A stretch of 64,000 nt of DNA from Flavobacterium tructae (GTDB taxonomy: Bacteria; Bacteroidota; Bacteroidia; Flavobacteriales; Flavobacteriaceae): positions 62,001 through 126,000 of the forward strand of contig NZ_MUHH01000013.1 in the NCBI RefSeq assembly GCF_002217475.1. The letters run 5' to 3'. The notes beneath the pieces were generated by a model, which was not told the DNA's origin, searched no databases, and saw only the letters and a list, made by a program, of their open reading frames with translations. This document shows, one piece after another, positions 52,724-60,711 of the stretch (positions are counted from its first letter, which is position 1; each line of letters begins with the position of its first letter). The translations under genes and the position numbers were made by a program.

Positions 52724-52818
52724 GTGTACATTTTTATATACTCCAAAAATACAAATTGAAATTTTAAAAATAACAGATCTGAATTGATTTGTTCAATCGC
52801 ATTATAAAGGTTCCTTTT

Positions 52819-52881
52819 CGCCACAGATTAAAAGGATTTTTTGCAGTTTTTTAATCCTTCTAATCCTTTTAATCTGTGGCG
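52819..52881. repeat. GCCACAGATTAAAAGGATT inverted repeat, perfect copy
   Basis: Perfect 20-bp arms at 52819-52838 and 52862-52881 (CGCCACAG at the left end, CTGTGGCG at the right), 23-base loop. It is the best copy of the family also at 21380 and 46011. The gap 52724-53076 holds this repeat and ATTCGTG-type words but no gene. Confidence 0.85.
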
Positions 52882-53076
52882 AAATAAAATCGCAAAATTC
52901 GCGAAATTCGTGACAAACCAGTTTTCCTCTTTTCCATTTCAACAAAAATTGATGCTTAAAACCACGAATTTCTTCAAAAAAGTGAGCAATAGATTGTATT
53001 AGGCATTTTCTATGTTGTAAATTTGCAGTCGTTCATTCTCTTCTTGAATAAACAGATATTTAAAATTAGTGAATTC

Positions 53077-54504
53077 GTGGCTATACAAACAAATTATAAA
53101 ACTGCTTTACAACATAAAATCTTCGATATCATTTCGAAGGCATCCCGGGAACTCAACGTTGACAGTTACGTCATCGGAGGTTTTGTTCGGGATTTACTTT
53201 TAAACAGAGGTTCTAAAAAAGATATTGATGTTGTTGCTGTAGGCAGCGGTATCGAATTGGCACTTAAAGTTTCTGATTTACTTCCTAATAAACCAAAAGT
53301 TCAGGTTTTTAAAACTTATGGAACTGCCATGCTTCGTTTTGAAGATACCGATATTGAATTTGTCGGAGCAAGAAAAGAATCTTACAGTTCAGACAGCCGA
53401 AATCCAGTAGTGGAGAACGGAACCCTGGAAGACGATCAAAACCGTCGTGATTTTACGATTAATGCTTTGGCTTTATCATTAAACGAAGAAAACTTCGGAG
53501 ATCTTTCTGATCCTTTTAATGGTTTGTCCGATTTAGAGAACAAAATCATCAAAACCCCTTTAGATCCGGACATCACTTATTCTGATGATCCACTGCGCAT
53601 GCTGCGTGCGATTCGTTTTGCCACACAATTGAATTTCGAAATAGAAGAAAATTCATTAAATGCCATCACAAAAAATGCCGATCGCATTAAAATTATTTCA
53701 GGTGAAAGAATTGTTGACGAATTAAACAAAATCCTCTCCACTCCTAAACCTTCTACCGGCTTTTTACTATTATACAAAACGGGACTTTTAGATTTAATTT
53801 TACCTGAATTAACGGCATTAAATCAGGTCGAAGAAATTGAAGGTCATACTCATAAAAACAACTTTTATCACACATTGGAAGTGGTCGACAATATTTGCCC
53901 GAATACAGACGACGTATGGTTACGCTGGGCAGCTTTATTGCACGATATTGGAAAAGCACCCACAAAACGTTTCAATAAAAAACAGGGCTGGACTTTTCAC
54001 GGGCATGAGTTTTTAGGCGGGAAGATGACTAAAAAGATTTTCGAACGTCTGCACATGCCGTTGAATCACAAAATGAAATTTGTGCAAAAAATGGTTATCA
54101 TGAGTTCACGTCCTATTGTTTTGGCTGACGACATCGTAACCGATAGTGCAGTGCGTCGTTTGGTTTTTGATGCCGGTGAGGATGTCGAAAATCTAATGAC
54201 TTTGTGTGAGGCAGATATCACCACCAAAAATCCGTCAAAGTTTAAAAAATACCATAAAAACTTCGAAATCGTCCGCAAGAAAATCGTTGAAGTCGAAGAG
54301 CGCGACCATGTTCGTAATTTTCAGCCGCCCATTTCGGGTGAAGAAATTATGGAAATCTTTGATTTGAAGCCTTCAAGAGAAATCGGAATTTTGAAAGAAG
54401 CTGTAAAAGAAGCAATTCTCGAAGGTGACATTCCAAATGAATATCAGGCTGCTTATGATTTTGTGATTAAAAGAGCCGAAAAATTAGGCTTAAAAAAAGT
54501 ATAA
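53077..54504 (+). CDS. cca: CCA tRNA nucleotidyltransferase / poly(A) polymerase family (class II) with HD domain
   Basis: About 475 residues from a GTG start at 53077 (MAIQTNYKTALQHKIFDI); a TTG at 53023 would add 18 residues that include the ATTCGTGG repeat words, so the shorter form is preferred. The nucleotidyltransferase core is VIGGFVRDLLLNRGSKKDIDVVAVG with the metal-binding Asp pair, followed by the RRDFTINALAL and RMLRAIRFATQLNF motifs. A C-terminal HD domain (RWAALLHDIGKAPTKRF) starts near residue 290. The enzyme adds or repairs the 3' CCA of tRNA. It precedes the heme A synthase gene by 23 bases. Confidence 0.94.
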   Translation: MAIQTNYKTALQHKIFDIISKASRELNVDSYVIGGFVRDLLLNRGSKKDIDVVAVGSGIELALKVSDLLPNKPKVQVFKTYGTAMLRFEDTDIEFVGARKESYSSDSRNPVVENGTLEDDQNRRDFTINALALSLNEENFGDLSDPFNGLSDLENKIIKTPLDPDITYSDDPLRMLRAIRFATQLNFEIEENSLNAITKNADRIKIISGERIVDELNKILSTPKPSTGFLLLYKTGLLDLILPELTALNQVEEIEGHTHKNNFYHTLEVVDNICPNTDDVWLRWAALLHDIGKAPTKRFNKKQGWTFHGHEFLGGKMTKKIFERLHMPLNHKMKFVQKMVIMSSRPIVLADDIVTDSAVRRLVFDAGEDVENLMTLCEADITTKNPSKFKKYHKNFEIVRKKIVEVEERDHVRNFQPPISGEEIMEIFDLKPSREIGILKEAVKEAILEGDIPNEYQAAYDFVIKRAEKLGLKKV

Positions 54505-54527
54505 AGAATTAAGTATTATTTTATAAA

Positions 54528-55553
54528 ATGAAAAAAGAAAATAAATCAGTAATCATCTGGTTGCTATCAGGTTGTGTTTTGTTATTTTTAATGGTTGTCG
54601 TTGGCGGAATTACCCGTCTGACCAATTCAGGTTTATCCATGACCGACTGGCATTTGGTAACAGATACTTTTCCTCCACTGACAGAAGCAAAATGGAATGA
54701 AGCATTTGAACAATACAAGAAATTCCCAGAATACCAAAAAATTAATATTCACAACGATTTTCAGCTTTCAGATTATAAATTTATTTATTTCTGGGAATGG
54801 TTTCACCGCTTTATCGGTCGTATTATCGGACTGGTTTTCTTTGTCCCTTTTGTTTATTTCCTGATTCGAAAAAAACTCGATCGTCCAACCATAAACAAAT
54901 GTATCGTCCTTTTGGCAATGGGAGGTTTTCAGGGGTTCTTAGGCTGGTTTATGGTTCGCAGCGGATTAATCGACAATCCGGATGTTAGTCATTTCAGACT
55001 TTCTCTTCATCTTACTTTTGCCTTTATTACTTTTGCTTATACACTTTGGGTTGCCCTAGATTTAATTTATCCGGAACGCAATATTTACAAAATAATTCCG
55101 CTTCGTAATATCGCAAGAATAGCTCTTGTCGCTTTACTGATTCAAATTATTTACGGCGGATTTGTAGCCGGTCTTAATGCCGGTTTAATACACAATCACT
55201 GGCCTTTGATGAGTGACGGACAATTTATTCACGATTCGGTTTTTATTGAACAATCTACTTTGGTTAAAAACTTAATCGAAGGAAAAAGCGGAGTTCAGTT
55301 TGTACACAGAACTTTTGCTTATGTAGTAGTGGCTCTTATTCTTTTCTTATATTACAAAGGAACTCAATTTTCTCTTACCAGAAATCAATCTAAGGGAATC
55401 AACGTTCTTCTTGTTTTTGTTTTCATTCAATTTTTACTGGGCGTTTTTACACTTTTATACAGCGTTCCTTTAGCTTTAGGATTAATTCATCAAATTATGG
55501 CCTTTTTCCTTTTGAGTGCCATGACCTACACTTTGCACCGATTGAGTAAATAA
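54528..55553 (+). CDS. ctaA: heme A synthase (COX15/CtaA family)
   Basis: A 341-residue inner membrane protein with eight predicted helices in two four-helix halves. Conserved His sites are seen in FWEWFHRFIGRIIGL, HLTFAFITFAY, VQFVHRTFAYVVVAL and LIHQIMAFFLL. GGITRLTNSGLSMTDWHLV at the N-terminus is a family hallmark. It oxidises the C8 methyl of heme O to give heme A for aa3-type cytochrome oxidases. It follows cca closely and ends at a good terminator. Heme A use shows the organism has a second oxidase beside cytochrome bd. Confidence 0.93.
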   Translation: MKKENKSVIIWLLSGCVLLFLMVVVGGITRLTNSGLSMTDWHLVTDTFPPLTEAKWNEAFEQYKKFPEYQKINIHNDFQLSDYKFIYFWEWFHRFIGRIIGLVFFVPFVYFLIRKKLDRPTINKCIVLLAMGGFQGFLGWFMVRSGLIDNPDVSHFRLSLHLTFAFITFAYTLWVALDLIYPERNIYKIIPLRNIARIALVALLIQIIYGGFVAGLNAGLIHNHWPLMSDGQFIHDSVFIEQSTLVKNLIEGKSGVQFVHRTFAYVVVALILFLYYKGTQFSLTRNQSKGINVLLVFVFIQFLLGVFTLLYSVPLALGLIHQIMAFFLLSAMTYTLHRLSK

Positions 55554-55570
55554 TAACTTAAATTATATAG

Positions 55571-55596
55571 AAAGAGCTGGAAAATTCCAGCTCTTT
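55571..55596 (+). terminator. intrinsic terminator of ctaA
   Basis: AAAGAGCTGGAA (55571-55582) pairs with TTCCAGCTCTTT (55585-55596), followed by a T-run, 17 bases after the ctaA stop. Confidence 0.85.
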
Positions 55597-55616
55597 TTTA
55601 TTTAAGGATATGGCCC

Positions 55617-55822
55617 GAGCCCACGGCTCTCCATATTTGATAAACTTTTTTTTAAGCGGATTAAAATCCGCTCCTACAAAATGCGTCGAGCCAATGGCTC
55701 TCTCTTAATCATTGAAGCTGTTCAGGCACATTATAAAATTCCGAAGGAATGACAAATATTGTAGCAATGGATTTTAATCCATTGAAAAATAAATTCAACC
55801 CGCAAAAAAGTTCCGTAGGAAC
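55617..55822. repeat. array of short covarying palindromes
   Basis: In order: GAGCC-cac-GGCTC (55617-55629), AGCGGATT-aa-AATCCGCT (55655-55672), GAGCC-aat-GGCTC (55688-55700), ATTCC-gaa-GGAAT (55738-55750), CAATGGATT-tt-AATCCATTG (55765-55784) and GTTCC-gta-GGAAC (55810-55822). Four have 5-base arms and 3-base loops. The stretch lies between the ctaA terminator and the end of the response regulator gene and contains no gene. Confidence 0.75.
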
Positions 55823-55842
55823 GATACATTTATTAAATAAGT

Positions 55843-56610
55843 TTACCCCAGCCAGTTTTTAAAGTCCTGCACTTTCTCACGGCTCACAATTACCTCATCC
55901 TCTTTATAAGTTGGCAAAATTATCTTTAACCGTGAATTGGTATAAACCTGAATTTCTTTTATCGCCGTAAGCGGAACAATGAATTTTCGGCTAACGCGAA
56001 AGAAATCTTTTTTATCGATTTCCTGCTCCAGGATTTCTAAAGTCGAATCGATTAAATAATTTCTATTATCAAAAGTATGAATGTAGGTTCCTTTATTTTC
56101 ACTAAAGAAACACTCGATTTCGTCTGTTGTAATGACCTTTAAATGCTGTCCGATTTTAACTGTAAATCGTTTTTTATAATTCTTTTCAAAAGGGTTCGAC
56201 AACATTTGGCGAATTTGTTCAAAATCAAGTTGCAAATTTGAATTTTCTGAACTTGTTTTTGGCAATCTGGTTTTGAATTTCGCAACAGCAACCTCGAGAT
56301 CATCTTCGTCAATAGGTTTTAAAAGATAATCGATACTGTTTAATTTGAATGCTTTTAAAGCGTATTCATCATAAGCCGTGGTAAAAATAATGGCACTCTG
56401 AATATTTATTTTTTCGAAAATTTCAAACGATAAACCATCAGACAATTGAATATCCAGAAATATGAGATCCGGATGTTCATTATTTTCAAACCAATAAACG
56501 GATTCTTCAACAGAATGTAACATGGTCTTTACAGCAATATCTAACTTTTCGAGTTTTCGTTGTAGTAATCTTGCTGCCGGTTTTTCGTCTTCTATAATTA
56601 ATGTGGTCAT
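55843..56610 (-). CDS. LytTR-family response regulator
   Basis: A 255-residue regulator. The receiver domain (1-115) has acidic pocket Glu7-Asp8, phospho-acceptor Asp53 in DLIFLDIQLSDG, Thr in AIIFTTAYDEYAL and Lys in DYLLKPIDEDDL. The C-terminal LytTR DNA-binding domain follows from about 150 (FTVKIGQHLKVITTDEIECFFSENK, FFRVSRKFIVPLTAI). It is the last gene of an eight-gene minus-strand operon that also encodes its LytS-type kinase and six 2TM domains. It presumably binds promoter repeats; the targets are not visible here. Confidence 0.95.
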   Translation of the reverse strand: MTTLIIEDEKPAARLLQRKLEKLDIAVKTMLHSVEESVYWFENNEHPDLIFLDIQLSDGLSFEIFEKINIQSAIIFTTAYDEYALKAFKLNSIDYLLKPIDEDDLEVAVAKFKTRLPKTSSENSNLQLDFEQIRQMLSNPFEKNYKKRFTVKIGQHLKVITTDEIECFFSENKGTYIHTFDNRNYLIDSTLEILEQEIDKKDFFRVSRKFIVPLTAIKEIQVYTNSRLKIILPTYKEDEVIVSREKVQDFKNWLG

Positions 56611-56646
56611 TTCGTAAGATGCAAAAATTAAAAATTCAGTTTAAAA

Positions 56647-57015
56647 TTACTTCCATTTATTTTTATTTTCAGCCTCTTTCTTCATTATTTTTTGAATTTT
56701 CTTTTGCTCCCAATCTCTATTAAAAAAAACATCAGGGCCAAAAACGGAAATTCCATGAATCACTAAAGCAATTCCCCAAAAAAATGCAGTCGAATAAATT
56801 TCCCAATCACGGAATCCTCTAATGACAAAATGATCACCTATATAACTTTGATTCAGACTTGAAACAATGATGATAATGTTCACCAATATATAAACTCTTA
56901 AATGCGAATAAAAGCCTTTAATTCTTTTTACTTTTTTGTATGCCAAATTGAAACTTTCGTCTGTACTAAACTCATGCGAATACTCTTCGTACATCTGTCT
57001 TCTAAACTGTCCCAT
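56647..57015 (-). CDS. 2TM domain protein
   Basis: A 122-residue protein with the 2TM domain (PF13239). After a charged N-terminus (YKKVKRIKGFYSHLRVYI), two membrane helices follow (VNIIIIVSSLN and TAFFWGIALVIHGISVFG) and the family ending WEQKKIQKIMKKEAENKNKWK. The His in VIH and the WEQKKI motif recur in all neighbours. It is most like the next upstream copy (57034), with which it shares HEFSTDESFNLAYKKVK-type ends, so these two are the youngest duplicates. Function is unknown. Confidence 0.85.
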   Translation of the reverse strand: MGQFRRQMYEEYSHEFSTDESFNLAYKKVKRIKGFYSHLRVYILVNIIIIVSSLNQSYIGDHFVIRGFRDWEIYSTAFFWGIALVIHGISVFGPDVFFNRDWEQKKIQKIMKKEAENKNKWK

Positions 57016-57033
57016 ATTATTTTGATTTAAAAA

Positions 57034-57405
57034 TTATTGCCATTTTGTGTTATTGTTCTGTGCCTCTCTCTCCATATATTTTTGGATCTTTTTTTGTTCC
57101 CATTCACTGCTAAAAAAAATATCAGGACCAAACACGGTAAAAGCATGAATGACTAAAGCTACTCCCCAGCATATGGCTGTTGAATAAGTACGCCAGTCTA
57201 ACAATCCATTTTCATAAACACTATGGCTGAAATAATCTCTGTTTAAATTAGAAACTATAATGATGGCATTCACAATCAAATACACTTTTAAGTGTGTGTA
57301 AAAGCCTTTGATTTTTTTCACTTTTCTGTACGCTAAATTATAGCTTTCGTCTGTACTAATTTCATCTCTGTAAACTTCGTACCTGTCTCTTCTATATCGT
57401 CTCAT
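57034..57405 (-). CDS. 2TM domain protein
   Basis: A 123-residue 2TM protein. The N-terminal DEISTDESYNLAYRKVKKIK and C-terminal FSSEWEQKKIQKYMEREAQN closely match the 56647 copy. Helices: VYLIVNAIIIVSNLN and TAICWGVALVIHAFTVFG. The gap to the next gene is 18 bases. The very basic N-terminus (RRYRRDRYE) suggests it faces the cytoplasm, with both ends inside the cell. It may modulate the kinase of the same operon (inference). Confidence 0.85.
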   Translation of the reverse strand: MRRYRRDRYEVYRDEISTDESYNLAYRKVKKIKGFYTHLKVYLIVNAIIIVSNLNRDYFSHSVYENGLLDWRTYSTAICWGVALVIHAFTVFGPDIFFSSEWEQKKIQKYMEREAQNNNTKWQ

Positions 57406-57415
57406 TTTACTTTAA

Positions 57416-57721
57416 TTATTGCCATTTATTTTTATTTTCTCTCTCTTTTTCCATCAGTTCTTTGATCTTTTTCTCTTCCCAGTCTTTTCCAAGAACCGGA
57501 AACACTTTAAAGACTTTTAAACCGTGAAAAACCACTCCGACTCCCCACCACATTAAGGGCCAGTAAAACCATAAATGCCTTGGTGATGCATAAAGATTGA
57601 TAAAAATCAGAACAAGATTTACAATAACGTATGCCGTTAAATTGCCATAGAAACCTTTGATTTCCTCCACTCTCTTTTTTGCGAGGTAATATTTATCCTC
57701 TTCATTCAAATTTACTTCCAT
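57416..57721 (-). CDS. 2TM domain protein
   Basis: About 101 residues from a start at 57721 (MEVNLNEEDKYYLAKKRVEE), chosen because it abuts the stop of the upstream copy and matches the start of its paralogs. Helices: YVIVNLVLIFINLY and WPLMWWGVGVVFHGLKVF. The C-terminal WEEKKIKELMEKERENKNKW is the family end. It belongs to the shorter subgroup with the 58043 copy and the kinase-fused domain (Trp-rich second helix). Confidence 0.83.
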   Translation of the reverse strand: MEVNLNEEDKYYLAKKRVEEIKGFYGNLTAYVIVNLVLIFINLYASPRHLWFYWPLMWWGVGVVFHGLKVFKVFPVLGKDWEEKKIKELMEKERENKNKWQ

Positions 57722-57723
57722 GA

Positions 57724-58053
57724 CTACTCCCATTTTTGTTTTTTTTCTTTTTTCTCTAAGATGCTCTTCATTTTACGCTCTTCCCATTCTTCTCCAAAAA
57801 TTTTAAAAGAAGCGAATATATCTATCGCCGATACTACAAAAGCAGTGGTCCAGATACACATGACAAATCCGTTCAGATATTGTACAGGAAAAATATTAAG
57901 CGGAAGTCCAAAATAATCTTTTAAAATATAAAGTATAAGACCCGCACTGTAGAAAATCACATGGGTGTAAAAAGCCTTTAACTTCACCACCTTTTTACTT
58001 GCCATCTTTTGAAGTTCGAAATCTTCCTGTTCCTTATTAAAATTAGTTTCCAT
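57724..58053 (-). CDS. 2TM domain protein, divergent
   Basis: A 109-residue 2TM protein. Helices: THVIFYSAGLILYILKDYFG and GFVMCIWTTAFVVSAIDIFA; the second helix has lost the usual WG-x-x-x-x-IH signature. The ending WEERKMKSILEKKEKKQKWE is kept. It overlaps the upstream 2TM gene by 11 bases, which implies coupled translation. It is the most divergent copy of the array. Confidence 0.82.
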   Translation of the reverse strand: METNFNKEQEDFELQKMASKKVVKLKAFYTHVIFYSAGLILYILKDYFGLPLNIFPVQYLNGFVMCIWTTAFVVSAIDIFASFKIFGEEWEERKMKSILEKKEKKQKWE

Positions 58054-58357
58054 AATTATTCTCAGGTTTTCTTAATTTTTCTTTTTCCAAAATTTCTTTG
58101 ATTTTCTTCTCTTCCCAATCTTTACTGAAAAAAGGCGGGATATCAAATACTGTCAGTCCATGAATGACTACTCCTACTCCCCAACCCAAAACGCACCAAA
58201 CAAACCATAAATATTCAGGCGAGGTTATAAGATTTACAGCTATCACAATAATGTTTACCAGAATGAAAACTGCCAGGTGCTCGTAAAACTCTCTAATTTC
58301 TTTTACTTTTTTCTTGGCCTGATAAAAACGTTCTGCTTCTATAAAATCCTTTTCCAT
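58043..58357 (-). CDS. 2TM domain protein
   Basis: About 104 residues from a start at 58357 (MEKDFIEAERFYQAKKKVKE), two bases after the kinase stop. Helices: AVFILVNIIVIAVNLI and WFVWCVLGWGVGVVIHGLTVF. The ending DWEEKKIKEILEKEKL is typical. An in-frame extension to 58423 would overlap the kinase gene and is rejected. Its closest relative in the operon is the 2TM domain at the end of the kinase. Confidence 0.83.
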   Translation of the reverse strand: MEKDFIEAERFYQAKKKVKEIREFYEHLAVFILVNIIVIAVNLITSPEYLWFVWCVLGWGVGVVIHGLTVFDIPPFFSKDWEEKKIKEILEKEKLRKPENNYGN

Positions 58358-58359
58358 GG

Positions 58360-59718
58360 CTACTTCCAGTTTTTTTGTTTGTTTTCGCGTTCCAGAATCT
58401 CTCTTATTTTTCGTTCTTCCCAATCTGAGCTGTACCCAAATACTTTAAAAGCATGCATGACAACTCCAAACCCCCAGCCTAAAGCCGAGAACCAAAACCA
58501 CTGAAATCCAGGAGAATACCTCAAATTTATAAAAATTAAAAATGGTACCACACAACAATATGAAATTACGTTACCGTAAAAACCTTTTAGTTCCTCTACT
58601 CTTTTCTTAGCTCTGAAATAAGCTTTATTTTCGTCGCTATATTCTGCACTTGTTTCCATAACTGTAATTTGTTTGGTTAAAATTGGAATTTTAACGGTGA
58701 AATTTTCTTCATTTTGTTCAATCAGAACCTTTCTGTTGGTTACAATTGAATATCGGTTAACAATGTTCTGCAACCCTACTCCCTGCCTGTCCTGTAACAC
58801 TTCTTTCTTCTGAAAATCATTTTGTATCGCCAGATAATCTCCTTCCACAAAAATCCTGATATGCAACGGTTTTTGTTCGCTAACGATATTGTGTTTTACC
58901 GTATTCTCTAATAAAAGCTGCAAGGATAGCGGAACTACTTTTGCATCGGGATTAATATTTGTCGTTGGTAATTCATAGAACAAACTGTTCTCGAATCGCA
59001 TTTTAAGCAAATTCATATAGGTTTTAGCAAACGACAGTTCATCTTCAACAGAAACCAGCTCCTTGTCTTTTTGCTCTAAAACGTAGCGATAGATTTTAGA
59101 CAAAGAGGTCGTAAATCGTTGTGCATTATCCGGATTTTCTTCAATTAAAGAACTAAGAACGTTTAAACTGTTAAAAAGAAAATGTGGGTCTATTTGATTT
59201 TTTAAACTTTCAAATTTAGCATTAGCCGTTCCTGCAATAATTTTTTGCTGTGTTACCTCAAATTTGGATGCCTGTTTCCACTTCACCATAAAGCTTCGGG
59301 CCTGCATGAAAGTTGACACTCCGAGAGACAGAATCACATAAAATAGGTGAGCCCAAATCATCCTTTCACTAAAAAACTGATCCGGCGGAAGATGTTGAAC
59401 GAATACACAAACAACGTAATTGATTCCCAAAACAACCGGAACGGTATACAATATAGTGATCAAAATTCCGTAGTACACCCTTAGGTTTGTTTGTTCCAGC
59501 CAATCCCACTTTTTATCTAAAAGAACGTTAATAAATCCGTTACCAAAGCCCAATCCAAAAGAGTAAAGGCAGCTTATCCCAAAGGTTAGCAATACATTTT
59601 CAACATTTAAATCGGTACCTAAAAAAGCGCAGAACAAAACGGTAAAGACCATAGAAATCTTGAAACACATAAGGGTTCCACTTTTTAATTCAGCAAACGA
59701 GTTTCTATGATCTTTCAT
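58360..59718 (-). CDS. LytS-type histidine kinase with a C-terminal 2TM domain
   Basis: A 452-residue protein. Residues 20-155 hold four membrane helices. The His_kinase domain (PF06580) carries the phospho-acceptor His in LKNQIDPHFLFNSLNVLSSL, and the ATPase part has LQLLLENTVKHNIV and GVGLQNIVNRYSIV. It phosphorylates the LytTR regulator encoded at the end of the operon. From residue 354 (Met, encoded at 58657-58659) the sequence METSAEYSDENKAYF onward is a complete 2TM domain. It begins just like the stand-alone 2TM genes, so the gene looks like a read-through fusion with its neighbour. Confidence 0.92.
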   Translation of the reverse strand: MKDHRNSFAELKSGTLMCFKISMVFTVLFCAFLGTDLNVENVLLTFGISCLYSFGLGFGNGFINVLLDKKWDWLEQTNLRVYYGILITILYTVPVVLGINYVVCVFVQHLPPDQFFSERMIWAHLFYVILSLGVSTFMQARSFMVKWKQASKFEVTQQKIIAGTANAKFESLKNQIDPHFLFNSLNVLSSLIEENPDNAQRFTTSLSKIYRYVLEQKDKELVSVEDELSFAKTYMNLLKMRFENSLFYELPTTNINPDAKVVPLSLQLLLENTVKHNIVSEQKPLHIRIFVEGDYLAIQNDFQKKEVLQDRQGVGLQNIVNRYSIVTNRKVLIEQNEENFTVKIPILTKQITVMETSAEYSDENKAYFRAKKRVEELKGFYGNVISYCCVVPFLIFINLRYSPGFQWFWFSALGWGFGVVMHAFKVFGYSSDWEERKIREILERENKQKNWK

Positions 59719-59738
59719 TCTATTCTTTTGGTATTAAA

Positions 59739-60362
59739 TTATTTTTTACAATTCTTTTGGGTTTCCAAAGCTCTTTCTAATCCCCATTTTGGAGAAAAAG
59801 GTGTCGCTGGTTTAAAAGTAGCAAAAAGTTCGACAGCTTTATCCACTTGTGCACATAACGGTTTGGTATCAACCCCTGACCATTTTGCTCCTCCAATCTG
59901 ATAATCCGCTTCACCAAAAACAATTCTCGGGTTATTCGGGTCTATCGCTTTTCCTTTTGCATAAGCTTCCATCACTTTAGCCGAATATTTCATTCCGTTT
60001 GTCATCGGATCTGCTACCACCCAGGCTGTATAGATTAAAGCCTGCATCGCATATAATTCGGCATTATTTTGATCTTTAACAAATTCTGTATCCAGTGCAT
60101 CTTGCGCTTTCGTCAGCAGCAAATCAATTTTTGTTTTATCTTTTTCAGAAAATGCAGCTGTAGTATTGATTAAGGCTACATAGTAATTTGGCAAGTAACT
60201 GTTTTTTTCTGCTGCAGCAATTCTTTCAAACATAGCCGAAGCTTCCGTATTTTTTCCTTCTTTCCAAAGCCCGAAAGCTTTCCCCATTCCTTGTTCAAAT
60301 TGTGTTTGTGCAGATATTAAATTGCAGATAAATAAAGTAATAATGGTAATAATCTTGGTCAT
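59739..60362 (-). CDS. exported TPR-like protein
   Basis: A 207-residue protein with a signal peptide (IITIITLFICNLISAQ). The mature protein is helical with TPR-like units (AFGLWKEGKNTEASAMFERIAAAEK, NNAELYAMQALIYTAWVVADP, AYAKGKAIDPNNPRIVFGEADY). It probably binds other proteins in the periplasm. It is first in the operon, 20 bases before the kinase gene, so it may be a sensor accessory. No enzymatic motif. Confidence 0.78.
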   Translation of the reverse strand: MTKIITIITLFICNLISAQTQFEQGMGKAFGLWKEGKNTEASAMFERIAAAEKNSYLPNYYVALINTTAAFSEKDKTKIDLLLTKAQDALDTEFVKDQNNAELYAMQALIYTAWVVADPMTNGMKYSAKVMEAYAKGKAIDPNNPRIVFGEADYQIGGAKWSGVDTKPLCAQVDKAVELFATFKPATPFSPKWGLERALETQKNCKK

Positions 60363-60616
60363 GATTTCTTGTTTTTAAAGTTGTTAAATATTTTAAATTT
60401 TGATAATCTAAGTTTTTATTGATGATTAAAACTCTCTTTTTTAGGTTCAAAGGTTCAGAGTTCCAAAGTGGCAAAGTTTTTATTTTCTTATCCGTTAACC
60501 TTTGTCTATTTGTTCCTTGTTAATTTATACTTCAAAAGTATATCGGATTTTATTCTTTTAAAATTAAATGATACCGAGTTGTTGATTTTGATGACTGAAT
60601 TGTTTTTTTTTGAGGT

Positions 60617-60699
60617 GCTAAGGTTCTGAGAAGCTAAGGAACTAAGTTATTATGACACTGAGCCATTTAGAAGAAACCTTAGCGCCTTAGAACCTTAGC
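60617..60699. repeat. CTAAGG/CCTTAG-family inverted repeat
   Basis: GCTAAGGTTC (60617-60626) pairs perfectly with GAACCTTAGC (60690-60699), with further CTAAG and CTTAG words inside and at the edges (GAGGTGC to TAGTGGC). It fills the 349-base gap between the receptor and TPR genes with no other feature; related to 28615-28733. Confidence 0.7.
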
Positions 60700-60711
60700 A
60701 ACTTAGTGGCT

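Noticed and set aside
53577..54278. minus-strand open frames opposite the CCA transferase gene
   Set aside because: No domains; the plus-strand gene is complete and strongly conserved in motif.
58360..58423. longer 2TM protein starting at 58423
   Set aside because: The extra N-terminal part lies inside the kinase gene and does not match the paralogs.
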